Assembly: GCA_964442435.1 (NCBI GenBank)
Contig: CAYTZG010000009.1
Coordinates: 9,111-73,110 of the forward strand
Direction: 5' to 3'
Length of the DNA stretch: 64,000 bases
DNA from: CAMXAS01 sp964442435
Lineage (GTDB): Bacteria; Bacteroidota; Bacteroidia; Bacteroidales; P3
Positions within the stretch are counted from its first letter, which is position 1, and each line of letters opens with the position of its first letter. The translations under genes and the position numbers were made by a program. A model generated the notes under the pieces. The model was not told the DNA's origin and did no database searches. It saw only the letters and a program-made list of their open reading frames with translations. Shown here piece by piece: positions 34,866 through 42,747 of this stretch.

Positions 34866-35909
34866 ATGAAAAAGATATTGGTAACGGGCGGCACGGGCTA
34901 TATCGGTTCGCATACTGCGGTGGCCTTGATGGAAAAAGGCTATCAGGTCATCATCGCCGACAACCTGTATAATTCCGACGAGCGGGTTTTGGATGCCATC
35001 GCGGAAATCACGGGCGCGAGGCCGTTGTTCGAGAACGTCGATTTGGCCGACGAGGCGGCCTGTATGCAACTGTTCCGTCGCCATGCCGATATCGAAGCCG
35101 TCATCCATTTCGCGGCCTATAAGTCGGTCAACGAATCGGTGACCAAGCCGTTGGACTATTACCGCAACAACCTCGACAGCCTGATGTGGGTGTTGCGCGG
35201 CATGGAAGCCATCGGTTGCCGTAAGTTGGTCTTTTCCTCGTCCTGCACGGTCTATGGTCAGCCGGAAACGCTGCCGGTTACGGAAGAGATGCCGTATCAG
35301 GATGCGAGCTGTCCCTACGGCAATACCAAACGCATCGCCGAGGAGATTCTGAAGGACGTCGTGCGTGCGGACGGTATGAAAAACGGCGGTCATCCGTCGC
35401 TCAAAGTCTTGCTGTTGCGCTATTTCAACCCGATTGGCGCGCATGCGTCGGCCCTTATCGGCGAACTGCCCAACGGCGTGCCCAACAACCTCATGCCGTT
35501 CATCACGCAGACGGCGGCCGGCATCCGGCCCTGCCTGTCGGTCTTCGGCTCCGACTACGATACGCCCGACGGCACGCCCCAGCGCGACTATATCCACGTC
35601 TGCGATTTGGCCGAAGCCCACGTCTGCGCGATGGAATATCTGTTTTCTGACGGTTTCAGCGGTTGGGACGCGTTCAACATCGGTTGCGGCCGTCCCTACG
35701 GCGTGTTGGACGTCATCCGCAGTTTCGAGAAAATGTCGGGCGTCAAGTTGCCTTACAAAATCGTCGGCCGCCGCGACGGCGACATCGAAAAGATTTGGGG
35801 CAACGTCGAAAAGGCGAAACGGGTGTTGGGTTGGCAGGCCAAGCGTGATTTGGACGAAATGACTTTGAGCGCCTGGCGATGGCAACAACATTTACAAGAG
35901 AAGGCATAG
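34866..35909 (+). CDS. galE: UDP-glucose 4-epimerase
   Basis: Cytoplasmic NAD-dependent enzyme interconverting UDP-glucose and UDP-galactose, for Leloir metabolism and polysaccharide precursors. The 347-residue product has the Rossmann motif TGGTGYIGSH at its start, FAAYKSVNES, the active-site serine segment SSSCTVYGQPE, and the YxxxK pair in CPYGNTK. The end (GRRDGDIEKIWGNVEKAKRVLGW) is also typical. The last 31 bp overlap the helicase start, so translation of the two may be coupled. Confidence 0.95.
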   Translation: MKKILVTGGTGYIGSHTAVALMEKGYQVIIADNLYNSDERVLDAIAEITGARPLFENVDLADEAACMQLFRRHADIEAVIHFAAYKSVNESVTKPLDYYRNNLDSLMWVLRGMEAIGCRKLVFSSSCTVYGQPETLPVTEEMPYQDASCPYGNTKRIAEEILKDVVRADGMKNGGHPSLKVLLLRYFNPIGAHASALIGELPNGVPNNLMPFITQTAAGIRPCLSVFGSDYDTPDGTPQRDYIHVCDLAEAHVCAMEYLFSDGFSGWDAFNIGCGRPYGVLDVIRSFEKMSGVKLPYKIVGRRDGDIEKIWGNVEKAKRVLGWQAKRDLDEMTLSAWRWQQHLQEKA

Positions 35910-37312
35910 CCAACCTTGTGGCTTCGGCCATGCGTTTCCCGCCCACCGACGGGCAAAGCGAGGCCATAGACGCGCTCAGCCGCTTCATCATCCGGTTCCG
36001 CGAACCGGTGGGCTTCGTGCTGAGCGGTTATGCGGGCACGGGCAAGACCACGCTCGTCAGCGCACTTACCAACGCCTTGTCGCAACTGCATATCCAAACG
36101 GTGCTGCTCGCCCCCACGGGCCGCGCCGCCAAGGTCATGGCCGCCTATTCCGGCCGCCCCGCCTACACGATTCACAAATACATCTATTACACGGGCTTGG
36201 ACGACGGCGGTTTTCTGCGCACGTCGCTGCGCAAGAACAAATCGTCGCAAACGCTGTTCATCGTCGATGAAGCCTCCATGATGAGCGCGGACGAAGGCCT
36301 GTTGTCCGACCTGATGACTTATGTATATACGGGATACCGTTGCCGTCTGCTGTTCGTGGGCGACCGTGCCCAGCTGCCGCCCGTCGGCTCGTCTTACAGC
36401 CCGGCCCTGGAAGTCGATTATCTGAACCGTCATTTCGCGCATTTGGAAGTCGATTTTACGGAAGCCTGTCTGACCGAAGTGTTGCGGCAGGCGGCCACTT
36501 CCATGATTTTGGCCAACGCCACGGCTTTGCGGCAGCGGCTCTCGGACGGGGATTTCACGCTGCCGGTCTTCGACTTGGCGTCCCCCGTCGGGTCACACGT
36601 AAAAAAAGACCTGATTCAGCTCAAAGGCGAGGATTTCGAAGACACGTTGCAGAGCGTCTATGGCGGTTCCGCGCGTGAGGACATCGTATTTGTGACGCGC
36701 TCCAACAAACGCGCCAACCTGTTCAACAAGGCCATCCGGGAGCGGGTGTTCGGCTTGGAGGAAGAACTCTCGGCCGGCGACCTGCTCATGGTGGTGCGCA
36801 ACAATTACTATTGGACCGACAAGATGGAGAAAATCGGCTTTTTGGCCAACGGCGACATGGTGGAGGTGCTTAAAGTAAAGCAATACAAAGACCTTTACGG
36901 CTTCCGTTTCGCCGACATCGAAGCGCGGCTGACCGACTATCCCGACGAGCCGCCGTTGGAACTCAAAGTGTGCTTGGACAGCCTGCACGTGGAAGGCCCT
37001 TCGCTGACCTATGCCCAAAACAAACAGCTGTGGGATGAGGTCATGGCCGACTACGCCCATCTGCGCACCAAGGCCGAGCGTGTGGCGGCCGTCAAGCAAG
37101 ACCCCTACGTCAATGCGTTGCAGGTCAAATACGCCTATGCGCTTACCTGCCACAAGACGCAGGGCGGGCAGTGGCCCACGGTATTCGTCGATTTGGGCTA
37201 TTTTACCGACGATATGCTGGATGCCGATTTCTTCCGCTGGCTCTATACTGCCTTGACCCGCGCCGTGAACCGGCTGTATCTCGTCGGCTTCGATGAACAA
37301 TGGATGGTGTGA
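35879..37312 (+). CDS. RecD-like / Dda-type SF1B helicase
   Basis: A cytoplasmic ATP-dependent DNA helicase of 477 residues. Walker A is GYAGTGKTT near residue 49. Also present are LAPTGRAAKVM, Walker B IVDEASMM, FVGDRAQLPPVG and the C-terminal UvrD_C_2 motif YALTCHKTQGGQWPTVFV ending in YTALTRAVNRLYLVG. It is shorter than RecD2 and lacks an obvious N-terminal accessory domain, like small Bacteroidota homologs. The start at 35879 overlaps galE by 31 bp; an ATG at 35930 would avoid most of the overlap but would cut the N-terminal helix before FPPTDGQ. Confidence 0.9.
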   Translation: MATTFTREGIANLVASAMRFPPTDGQSEAIDALSRFIIRFREPVGFVLSGYAGTGKTTLVSALTNALSQLHIQTVLLAPTGRAAKVMAAYSGRPAYTIHKYIYYTGLDDGGFLRTSLRKNKSSQTLFIVDEASMMSADEGLLSDLMTYVYTGYRCRLLFVGDRAQLPPVGSSYSPALEVDYLNRHFAHLEVDFTEACLTEVLRQAATSMILANATALRQRLSDGDFTLPVFDLASPVGSHVKKDLIQLKGEDFEDTLQSVYGGSAREDIVFVTRSNKRANLFNKAIRERVFGLEEELSAGDLLMVVRNNYYWTDKMEKIGFLANGDMVEVLKVKQYKDLYGFRFADIEARLTDYPDEPPLELKVCLDSLHVEGPSLTYAQNKQLWDEVMADYAHLRTKAERVAAVKQDPYVNALQVKYAYALTCHKTQGGQWPTVFVDLGYFTDDMLDADFFRWLYTALTRAVNRLYLVGFDEQWMV

Positions 37313-37405
37313 CGTTTTTGGAGAAAATTCGCCGGGTTGTAACTTTCGGGTATCCCCGTCCGTCTTTATGGTAAAGTGCGAAAGGATTCCGGTAAGAGAG
37401 GCCGC

Positions 37406-37888
37406 ATGGAACAAAAGGTTTACAACAAGGTAGTTGAAGCGTGTGCCGACCGCTTGTACCGGTTTGCGTACCGTCTGAGCCACGATGCCGACACGGCGGC
37501 CGATTTGGTGCAAGACAGTTTTCTCAAACTTTGGGAATACGAATCGGAAGTGGCGGATCCGGCGGCCTTTTTATATGCCGTCCTCTACCGCGCCTTTGCG
37601 GATACGATGCGGCGCGGCCGGCTCCAAACGCACTACGAACAAACGGTGCGGGCAAACCCGGCGATGGCCGCCGACCGTGCGGTGGAGCGGATGGAATGGC
37701 GCGATTACATGGCGGAGGCGATGGCCGCCTTGCCGGAGGTGCAACGGGCCGTGCTGTCGCTGCGCGATTACGAGGGCTACAGTTATGCGGAAATCGGCGC
37801 GATGACGGGCTTGACTGAATCGCAAGTCAAGGTGTATCTGTTCCGCGCGCGGGTCAAAATGAAAACGCTTTTGCGGAACCGGGGATAA
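37406..37888 (+). CDS. RNA polymerase sigma-70 factor, ECF subfamily
   Basis: A protein of 160 residues with sigma region 2 (DRLYRFAYRLSHDADTAADLVQDSFLKLWEYE) and region 4 (LPEVQRAVLSLRDYEGYSYAEIGAMTGLTESQVKVYLFRARVKMK). The start at 37406 is chosen over an upstream in-frame ATG at 37376 because it leads directly into region 2. It heads a three-gene operon with a likely anti-sigma factor 11 bp downstream and a DUF2807 protein, so an envelope-responsive, self-regulated circuit is probable. Confidence 0.9.
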   Translation: MEQKVYNKVVEACADRLYRFAYRLSHDADTAADLVQDSFLKLWEYESEVADPAAFLYAVLYRAFADTMRRGRLQTHYEQTVRANPAMAADRAVERMEWRDYMAEAMAALPEVQRAVLSLRDYEGYSYAEIGAMTGLTESQVKVYLFRARVKMKTLLRNRG

Positions 37889-37899
37889 AAACGCAGGAT

Positions 37900-38385
37900 A
37901 TGGAAGAACGGATATTGAACGGAGAACCGATAGAGGCTTGCCTGCTGGATTATGTCGAAGGCCGGCTTTCGGCCGAGGCGGCGCGGGAGGTGGAAGCCTT
38001 TTTGGCGGAACACGCCGATTGGGCGGCGCAGGTGGCCTTGTTGCGGGAACCGACGGCGGTGGTTTCGGATGATTGGGGCTGCCCGCCGGCATTGAAGGCA
38101 CGCTTGTTGCGGCCACAGGCCGGGCGTGTGCGGATGGCCCGTCCGGCGCGTCGTCGTATATACTATGCGGCGGCCGCAGTCGTGAGCCTGTTGCTGGTGT
38201 CCGGCATCGTGTGGCATACGGTGGAATTGCAGGCAGAAGAAGGGCCTACGGAACGGCAACTCGTGCATGCGGAATGGGTGCGGCGCCATGAGCGGCAGAA
38301 AATCAGAAAGGAAATCCGGCGGGAAGTCCGGGCGTCGTTGCGCATGGAAAATGAAAATCAAGAAACACAAATCATAGTCCTATGA
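37900..38385 (+). CDS. Probable membrane anti-sigma factor
   Basis: A protein of 161 residues with a cytoplasmic N-terminal segment (CLLDYVEGRLSAEAAREVEAFLAEH) resembling anti-sigma domains without the zinc cysteines. One membrane helix (YYAAAAVVSLLLVSGIVW, about 88-105) and a short charged C-terminal part follow. Position right after an ECF sigma gene is the main support. Its stop overlaps the next start in ATGA. Confidence 0.75.
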   Translation: MEERILNGEPIEACLLDYVEGRLSAEAAREVEAFLAEHADWAAQVALLREPTAVVSDDWGCPPALKARLLRPQAGRVRMARPARRRIYYAAAAVVSLLLVSGIVWHTVELQAEEGPTERQLVHAEWVRRHERQKIRKEIRREVRASLRMENENQETQIIVL

Positions 38386-39251
38386 AAAATATGATGAGAT
38401 TATTCGTGACGGTGGGGCTGGCGGTCGGTCTGATGGGGTCGCTCTGCGCCAAACCGAAGGCCGTAAAAATCGCCAAGACCGATGGCACCATGTTGAAAAG
38501 CATTTATAAACCGAATGCTTTTACGGGCATCAGGGGCGGGAGTATTTTCAAATTCACCGTCTATCCGTCGGAGGTCGATTCGGTGGTGATTTTGGCCGAC
38601 GAGGCGTTGATGCCCTATATCCGTCTGGAATTGATAAACGGGGCCATCAGGCCGTATTTCTCCCAAAAAATCATGTGGAATGAAGGGGAGTTGAAGTCTC
38701 CGCAAGTGCAGGTGTATTGCCGTCAGTGGAAGTCGTTGCGGCTTTCGGGCGTTGCGGAATTGGAAACGGTGGACGTCTATGACGTGCGGGGAAGCGATTT
38801 TACGGTGGATCTGTCCGGCTCCACGGATGCGGTCTTGCGGCTGCAAGGCGTCAAGGACTTTTCGATGGAGGTGTCCGGGGCATCGGATTTGGAAGTCGAT
38901 ATGCACAGTCCCGTCAATTCCGTGCGGTGCAAGGCTTCCGGCGCGTCGGAAGTGGAATTTGAGGGCGAGGTGACGCAGTATTTTGCCGGTGAGTTTTCGG
39001 GTGCGGCGGATGTGGAGCTGAAAGGCACGGCCGGTACGGCCGATTTGAAGGTTTCGGGGGCGGCGGATGTCAATGCGCGGGATTTCATGACGCAGACGGC
39101 CGTGGTGCAGTGTAGCGGCGGCTCCGACCTGAGGATTGCGGCGGAGAAATCCATCAAGGGCACGGCGAGCGGTGCGTCGGGTTTAGGCTGTTATGGCCCT
39201 GCGGTCCGTGAGGTGACGGTCTCCGGCGCGGCCAACCTCTATCATCGGTAA
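38382..39251 (+). CDS. Head-GIN domain (DUF2807) exported protein
   Basis: An exported protein of 289 residues. The signal peptide ends near residue 23 (GSLCAK). The rest is a parallel beta-helix-like domain with repeated 'VSGASDLEVD', 'ASGASEVEFEG', 'FSGAADVELKG' and 'VSGAADVNAR' strands, typical of DUF2807. The role is unknown; these genes often sit behind ECF sigma/anti-sigma pairs, as here with translational overlap, which suggests an envelope sensor or target. Confidence 0.88.
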   Translation: MKNMMRLFVTVGLAVGLMGSLCAKPKAVKIAKTDGTMLKSIYKPNAFTGIRGGSIFKFTVYPSEVDSVVILADEALMPYIRLELINGAIRPYFSQKIMWNEGELKSPQVQVYCRQWKSLRLSGVAELETVDVYDVRGSDFTVDLSGSTDAVLRLQGVKDFSMEVSGASDLEVDMHSPVNSVRCKASGASEVEFEGEVTQYFAGEFSGAADVELKGTAGTADLKVSGAADVNARDFMTQTAVVQCSGGSDLRIAAEKSIKGTASGASGLGCYGPAVREVTVSGAANLYHR

Positions 39252-39266
39252 TTGCTGAAAAAATCG

Positions 39267-39274
39267 TATTTTTG
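39267..39274 (+). promoter_or_regulatory. -7 box of nspC
   Basis: TATTTTTG, 67 bp upstream of the nspC start; no clear -33 box. Confidence 0.5.
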
Positions 39275-39341
39275 ACGGGCGGTGTCCGGATGCGCGCTGT
39301 AAGGCGGGGCGTTCGGGGCCGCCCGTTAAAAGTATCCGATT

Positions 39342-40577
39342 ATGAAGAATGCCGTATTGCCGGAAGGCTTGCCGTCTCCGGCCTATATTTTGGACGAGAC
39401 GTTGTTGAGGCGCAATTTGGAAAAAATCCGTGCCGTGAGCGAGGCGTCGGGCGCGGAGTTCATCTTGGCGCTCAAGGGCTTCGCGATGTGGAGCGCGTTC
39501 CCGATTTTCAACGCGGCCGGTTTCAGCAAGGCTACGGCCAGTTCGCCTTGGGAAGCCCGTTTGGCGATGGAGGAGATGGGGGCGCCGGCGCACACCTACG
39601 CGCCCGCCTATACGAACGAGGAGATGGAGGAAGTGGCGTCGATGAGCAGCCACATCACGTTCAATTCGTTGGCGCAGTTCCGCCGTTTTTCCGACAAGGC
39701 CAAGGAAATCAACTCCGCGGTGTCGTTGGGGCTGCGCGTCAATCCGGAGCTGAGCTTCGTGGAAACCGATCTCTACAACCCCTGCGGCGAGAGCTCCCGC
39801 CTCGGCGTCCGCCGTTCGGAACTGCCGGAGCCGTCCGCCTGGCCGTTCGACTTGGAGGGGATGCACTGCCATGCGCTCTGCGAGAGCAGTGCCGCCGACA
39901 GCGCGCAACTCATCCAACGGTTTGAAGAAAAATTCGGCGACTATCTGCCGCGTCTGCGCTGGGTCAATTTCGGCGGCGGCCACCTCGTCACGCGGGCGGG
40001 CTACGATACGGATACCTTCGTCAGCGCGGTGCGCGCGTTCAAGGCGCGGCACCCGCATCTGCACGTCATCTTCGAGCCGGGCAGCGCGTTCGCGTGGGAA
40101 ACCGGCTACCTGCTCTGCACGGTGTTGGATTTGATAGAAAGACCCAACCAGCCGGCCACGGCCATCGTCAACGTGTCGTTTACGGCCCATATGCCCGACT
40201 GTTTGGAAATGCCCTACAAGCCGCAGATTGTCGGCGCGTTCGACGCGGAACACCCCGAAAAGGGCGTGTGCCGCATTGCGGACGGCGAAACGCTGAGCGG
40301 TTGGTGCCGCGCCGACATCCGTCCCGAAGACTGCCGCTACGAATACCGCATAGGCGGCAACAGCTGTCTGGCCGGCGACCAAATCGGCACGTGGCGGTTC
40401 GACCATGCGTTGCGCCCCGGCGAAATGCTGTTGTTCCACGACATGATTCACTACACGATGGTCAAGACCACGACGTTCAACGGCGTCAAGCATCCGGCCG
40501 TGTGCATCGTCAAGGACGGCCAGCTGATATATAAACATACGTTCACCTATGCCGACTACAAGGGTCGGCTGTCCTGA
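39342..40577 (+). CDS. nspC: Carboxynorspermidine/carboxyspermidine decarboxylase
   Basis: Cytoplasmic PLP enzyme that decarboxylates carboxy(nor)spermidine, the last step of the alternative spermidine route. The 411-residue product has the alanine racemase-type barrel start PSPAYILDETLLRRNLEKI, the PLP lysine in LALKGFAMWS, HCHALCESSA, NFGGGH, EPGSAFAWETGYL and the late CLAGDQIG and FHDMIHYTMVKTTTFNG motifs. The partner dehydrogenase is not in this window. The sirtuin gene follows after 3 bp, so the two are cotranscribed. Confidence 0.93.
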   Translation: MKNAVLPEGLPSPAYILDETLLRRNLEKIRAVSEASGAEFILALKGFAMWSAFPIFNAAGFSKATASSPWEARLAMEEMGAPAHTYAPAYTNEEMEEVASMSSHITFNSLAQFRRFSDKAKEINSAVSLGLRVNPELSFVETDLYNPCGESSRLGVRRSELPEPSAWPFDLEGMHCHALCESSAADSAQLIQRFEEKFGDYLPRLRWVNFGGGHLVTRAGYDTDTFVSAVRAFKARHPHLHVIFEPGSAFAWETGYLLCTVLDLIERPNQPATAIVNVSFTAHMPDCLEMPYKPQIVGAFDAEHPEKGVCRIADGETLSGWCRADIRPEDCRYEYRIGGNSCLAGDQIGTWRFDHALRPGEMLLFHDMIHYTMVKTTTFNGVKHPAVCIVKDGQLIYKHTFTYADYKGRLS

Positions 40578-40580
40578 CAT

Positions 40581-41330
40581 ATGAAAAAGATAGTCGTATT
40601 CACGGGGGCGGGCGTGAGCGCCGAGAGCGGCATCGCCACGTTCCGCGACAGCGACGGCCTTTGGGCGAACTACCGCATCGAGGACGTCTGCACCCCCGAA
40701 GCCTTGGCGCACAACCGCGCGCAGGTATTGGAATTCTATAATATCCGCCGGCGGGAGTTGCTTTCGTGCCGCCCCAATCCGGCGCATATGGCCATCAAGC
40801 GGTTGGAAGAGAAATACGACGTACAGGTCATCACGCAAAACATCGACGACCTGCACGAGCGGGCGGGGAGCGGCAAGGTGCTGCACCTGCACGGCGAGTT
40901 GCGCTGTCTAAGGAGCAGTACGCAGCCCGAACGCATTTACCGCATCGAAGGCTGGGAACAGGCCGTGCAGGCGGTACAGGGCGGCGGCCGCCCCGACGAC
41001 TGCGCCTCGGTATGGCGGCAGGAAGAAACGGCCCGCGACGCGCATGGCGACCTGCTCAGGCCGCACGTCGTCTTTTTCGGCGAGTCGGTGCCGGCTTTCG
41101 AACAGGCCACCGACCTCGTCAAGCAGGCCGATGTGCTCATTATCGTAGGCACGTCCTTGGCCGTTTATCCGGCGGCCGCGCTCGCCCTGTACGCCCCGCC
41201 CGCCGTGCCCGTCTATGTCGTTGACCCCCGCACGCCCGACGTCTCGGCCCTCCGTAACCCCGTATCCTGCATCGCCGAGCCCGCCTCGGTCGGGATGCTG
41301 CGCCTGGCGGAAGAACTGTTGCGGGAATGA
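40581..41330 (+). CDS. NAD-dependent deacylase, class III sirtuin
   Basis: A cytoplasmic protein of 249 residues with the Sir2 motifs GAGVSAESGI, TQNIDDLHERAG and LHGEL, and GTSLAVYPAA. The EFYNIRRREL segment provides the YxxR pair that in SIRT5 and E. coli CobB binds succinyl- or malonyl-lysine, so desuccinylase activity is likely. The zinc cysteines normally placed after the HG motif are mostly missing (LRCLRSSTQPERIYR). Cotranscription with nspC may be incidental. Confidence 0.9.
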   Translation: MKKIVVFTGAGVSAESGIATFRDSDGLWANYRIEDVCTPEALAHNRAQVLEFYNIRRRELLSCRPNPAHMAIKRLEEKYDVQVITQNIDDLHERAGSGKVLHLHGELRCLRSSTQPERIYRIEGWEQAVQAVQGGGRPDDCASVWRQEETARDAHGDLLRPHVVFFGESVPAFEQATDLVKQADVLIIVGTSLAVYPAAALALYAPPAVPVYVVDPRTPDVSALRNPVSCIAEPASVGMLRLAEELLRE

Positions 41331-41343
41331 CCCCAAAATTTGT

Positions 41344-41438
41344 TATCTTTGACTACGTCCAAGATACGGCGTCTTGACAATGTCCCGCATGAAACTACGT
41401 TTCTGCGTTTCCATTGTACTCGACTTTTGTTATCTTTG
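41344..41438 (+). promoter_or_regulatory. Two tandem -7 boxes around a hairpin
   Basis: TTTGTTATCTTTG-type boxes occur twice, with TATCTTTG at 41344-41351 and 41431-41438. Between them CAAGA/TCTTG and GAAAC-TAC-GTTTC nested within ACAATG/CATTGT can fold. The second box lies in CTCGACTTTTGTTATCTTTG, nearly the same string as at the tgt and frd promoters. Confidence 0.6.
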
Positions 41439-41502
41439 CATCCTTATGCAAGGCGGCACCCGCGCGCATGGGCGGCTGTCGCGCTTTAAACCCGTTTGAA
41501 TC

Positions 41503-42438
41503 ATGAAGATATTGGTCACCTATCAGATACCGAGAGACCCGTTCCTCAATCTGCCCCGGGCTTGGGAAATCGTTTTCCCGGAAGAGGGCAAGGAGTGTTT
41601 CACGGAAGAGGAAATCATCGAACGCGTTTCCGACTGCGAAGTGCTACTTTCCATTTTCAGCCGTCCGGTCAGCAACGCCGTCATCGACGCCGGCAAGAAA
41701 CTGCGGCTTATCAGCAATTTCGGCGTCGGGTTCAACAACATCGACATCGCTTACGCGCGTTCCAAGAACATCGCGGTCACGAATACGCCCGTTTCGGTCT
41801 GCAACCCCACGGCCGAACACGCCATGGCGTTGATGTTGGCCGTCAGCCGCCGCGTGGGCGAGTGCAACATCACGTTGCGCACCAAGAAAGAGGCCATTTG
41901 GGGCACGATGCGCAATCTGGGCCATACGCTCGAAGGCAAGACGCTGGGCATCGTCGGCATGGGACGCATCGGGCAGAACGTTGCCAAAAAGGCCGAGGCG
42001 TTCGGCATGAAGGTCGTCTATACGAACGCGCGGACGGAAGTGCCCGGCTACAAACGCCTGCCGCTCGAAGACCTGCTCCGCACCGCCGACGTCGTGTCGC
42101 TGCACGTGCCGCTGACGCCCGAAACGCAGGGGCTTATCGGCAAGGCGGAGTTGGCGTTGATGAAGCCGCAGGCCATTTTGGTCAATACCTCGCGCGGGGC
42201 GGTCGTCAACGAAGCCGCGTTGGCCGACCATCTGGAAGCGGGCTACCTGTTCGGCGCCGGCTTGGATGTGTTTGAAAAGGAACCGCATATCGAACCGCGC
42301 CTCTACACGATGCCGAACGTCGTGCTGACGCCGCACGTGGGCAACGGCACCTACGAGGCCCGTGTGGCGACGGGCGTGGAGGCTTTGGGCAATATCCTGG
42401 CCTTTTTCGCCGGCGCCCCGACGAACGTGGTGAATTAA
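41503..42438 (+). CDS. D-isomer-specific 2-hydroxyacid dehydrogenase
   Basis: A cytoplasmic NAD(P)-dependent enzyme of 311 residues. Motifs are the nucleotide-binding GIVGMGRIGQNVAKKA, the catalytic Arg in NTSRGAVVN, Glu in FEKEPHIEP and His in TPHVGNGT. Its substrate (hydroxypyruvate, glyoxylate, lactate or another 2-keto acid) cannot be told from the sequence. The start at 41503 (MKILVTYQIP) fits the family and follows the promoter by about 60 bp. Confidence 0.93.
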   Translation: MKILVTYQIPRDPFLNLPRAWEIVFPEEGKECFTEEEIIERVSDCEVLLSIFSRPVSNAVIDAGKKLRLISNFGVGFNNIDIAYARSKNIAVTNTPVSVCNPTAEHAMALMLAVSRRVGECNITLRTKKEAIWGTMRNLGHTLEGKTLGIVGMGRIGQNVAKKAEAFGMKVVYTNARTEVPGYKRLPLEDLLRTADVVSLHVPLTPETQGLIGKAELALMKPQAILVNTSRGAVVNEAALADHLEAGYLFGAGLDVFEKEPHIEPRLYTMPNVVLTPHVGNGTYEARVATGVEALGNILAFFAGAPTNVVN

Positions 42439-42602
42439 TCTTTACGCGCTCGCGGCTACGCCGCTCGCACGTGAACATAGGATGCGTTTCGGCAGAGCAC
42501 CAACGAAAGCAAGTTTCGTTGGATTGTGGACTGCGACTTATTCCAATCGAAACAAGTTTCGTTTGTCTAAGTCTTAGTCCACCAAATGAAAATTCATTTT
42601 CA

Positions 42603-42634
42603 TTTGGCTCTGCGCTCAACTTTCACTATCTTTG
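42603..42634 (+). promoter_or_regulatory. Promoter of frdCAB
   Basis: TTTG (42603-42606), 20-bp spacer, TATCTTTG (42627-42634). The -33 box is inside the 3' arm of the last upstream hairpin. Confidence 0.72.
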
Positions 42635-42639
42635 CACCC

Positions 42640-42739
42640 NNNNNNNNNNNNNNNNNNNNNNNNNNNNNNNNNNNNNNNNNNNNNNNNNNNNNNNNNNNNN
42701 NNNNNNNNNNNNNNNNNNNNNNNNNNNNNNNNNNNNNNN
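42640..42739. other. Scaffold gap of exactly 100 N
   Basis: A placeholder gap; true length unknown. It falls in the 5' leader of frdC. The flanks show no shared sequence. Confidence 0.99.
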
Positions 42740-42747
42740 AAGATGCT

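Larger units (their letters stand above)
42439..42747. other. Gene-free interval with stacked hairpins, frd promoter and scaffold gap
   Basis: Four hairpins stand in a row: GCGGC-TAC-GCCGC (42452-42464), CCAACGAAA/TTTCGTTGG (42500-42522), a compound one with GTGGACT and GACTTA arms around CGAAAC-AA-GTTTCG (42526-42582), and CCAAATGAAAA/TTTTCATTTGG (42582-42607). The frd promoter and a run of N follow. No coding sequence seen. Confidence 0.75.

Noticed and set aside
42640..42739. Whether the frdC-leader gap is a false gap like the one in rnr
   Set aside because: The flanks share no duplicate sequence, so there is no evidence of overlap; true missing DNA is possible.
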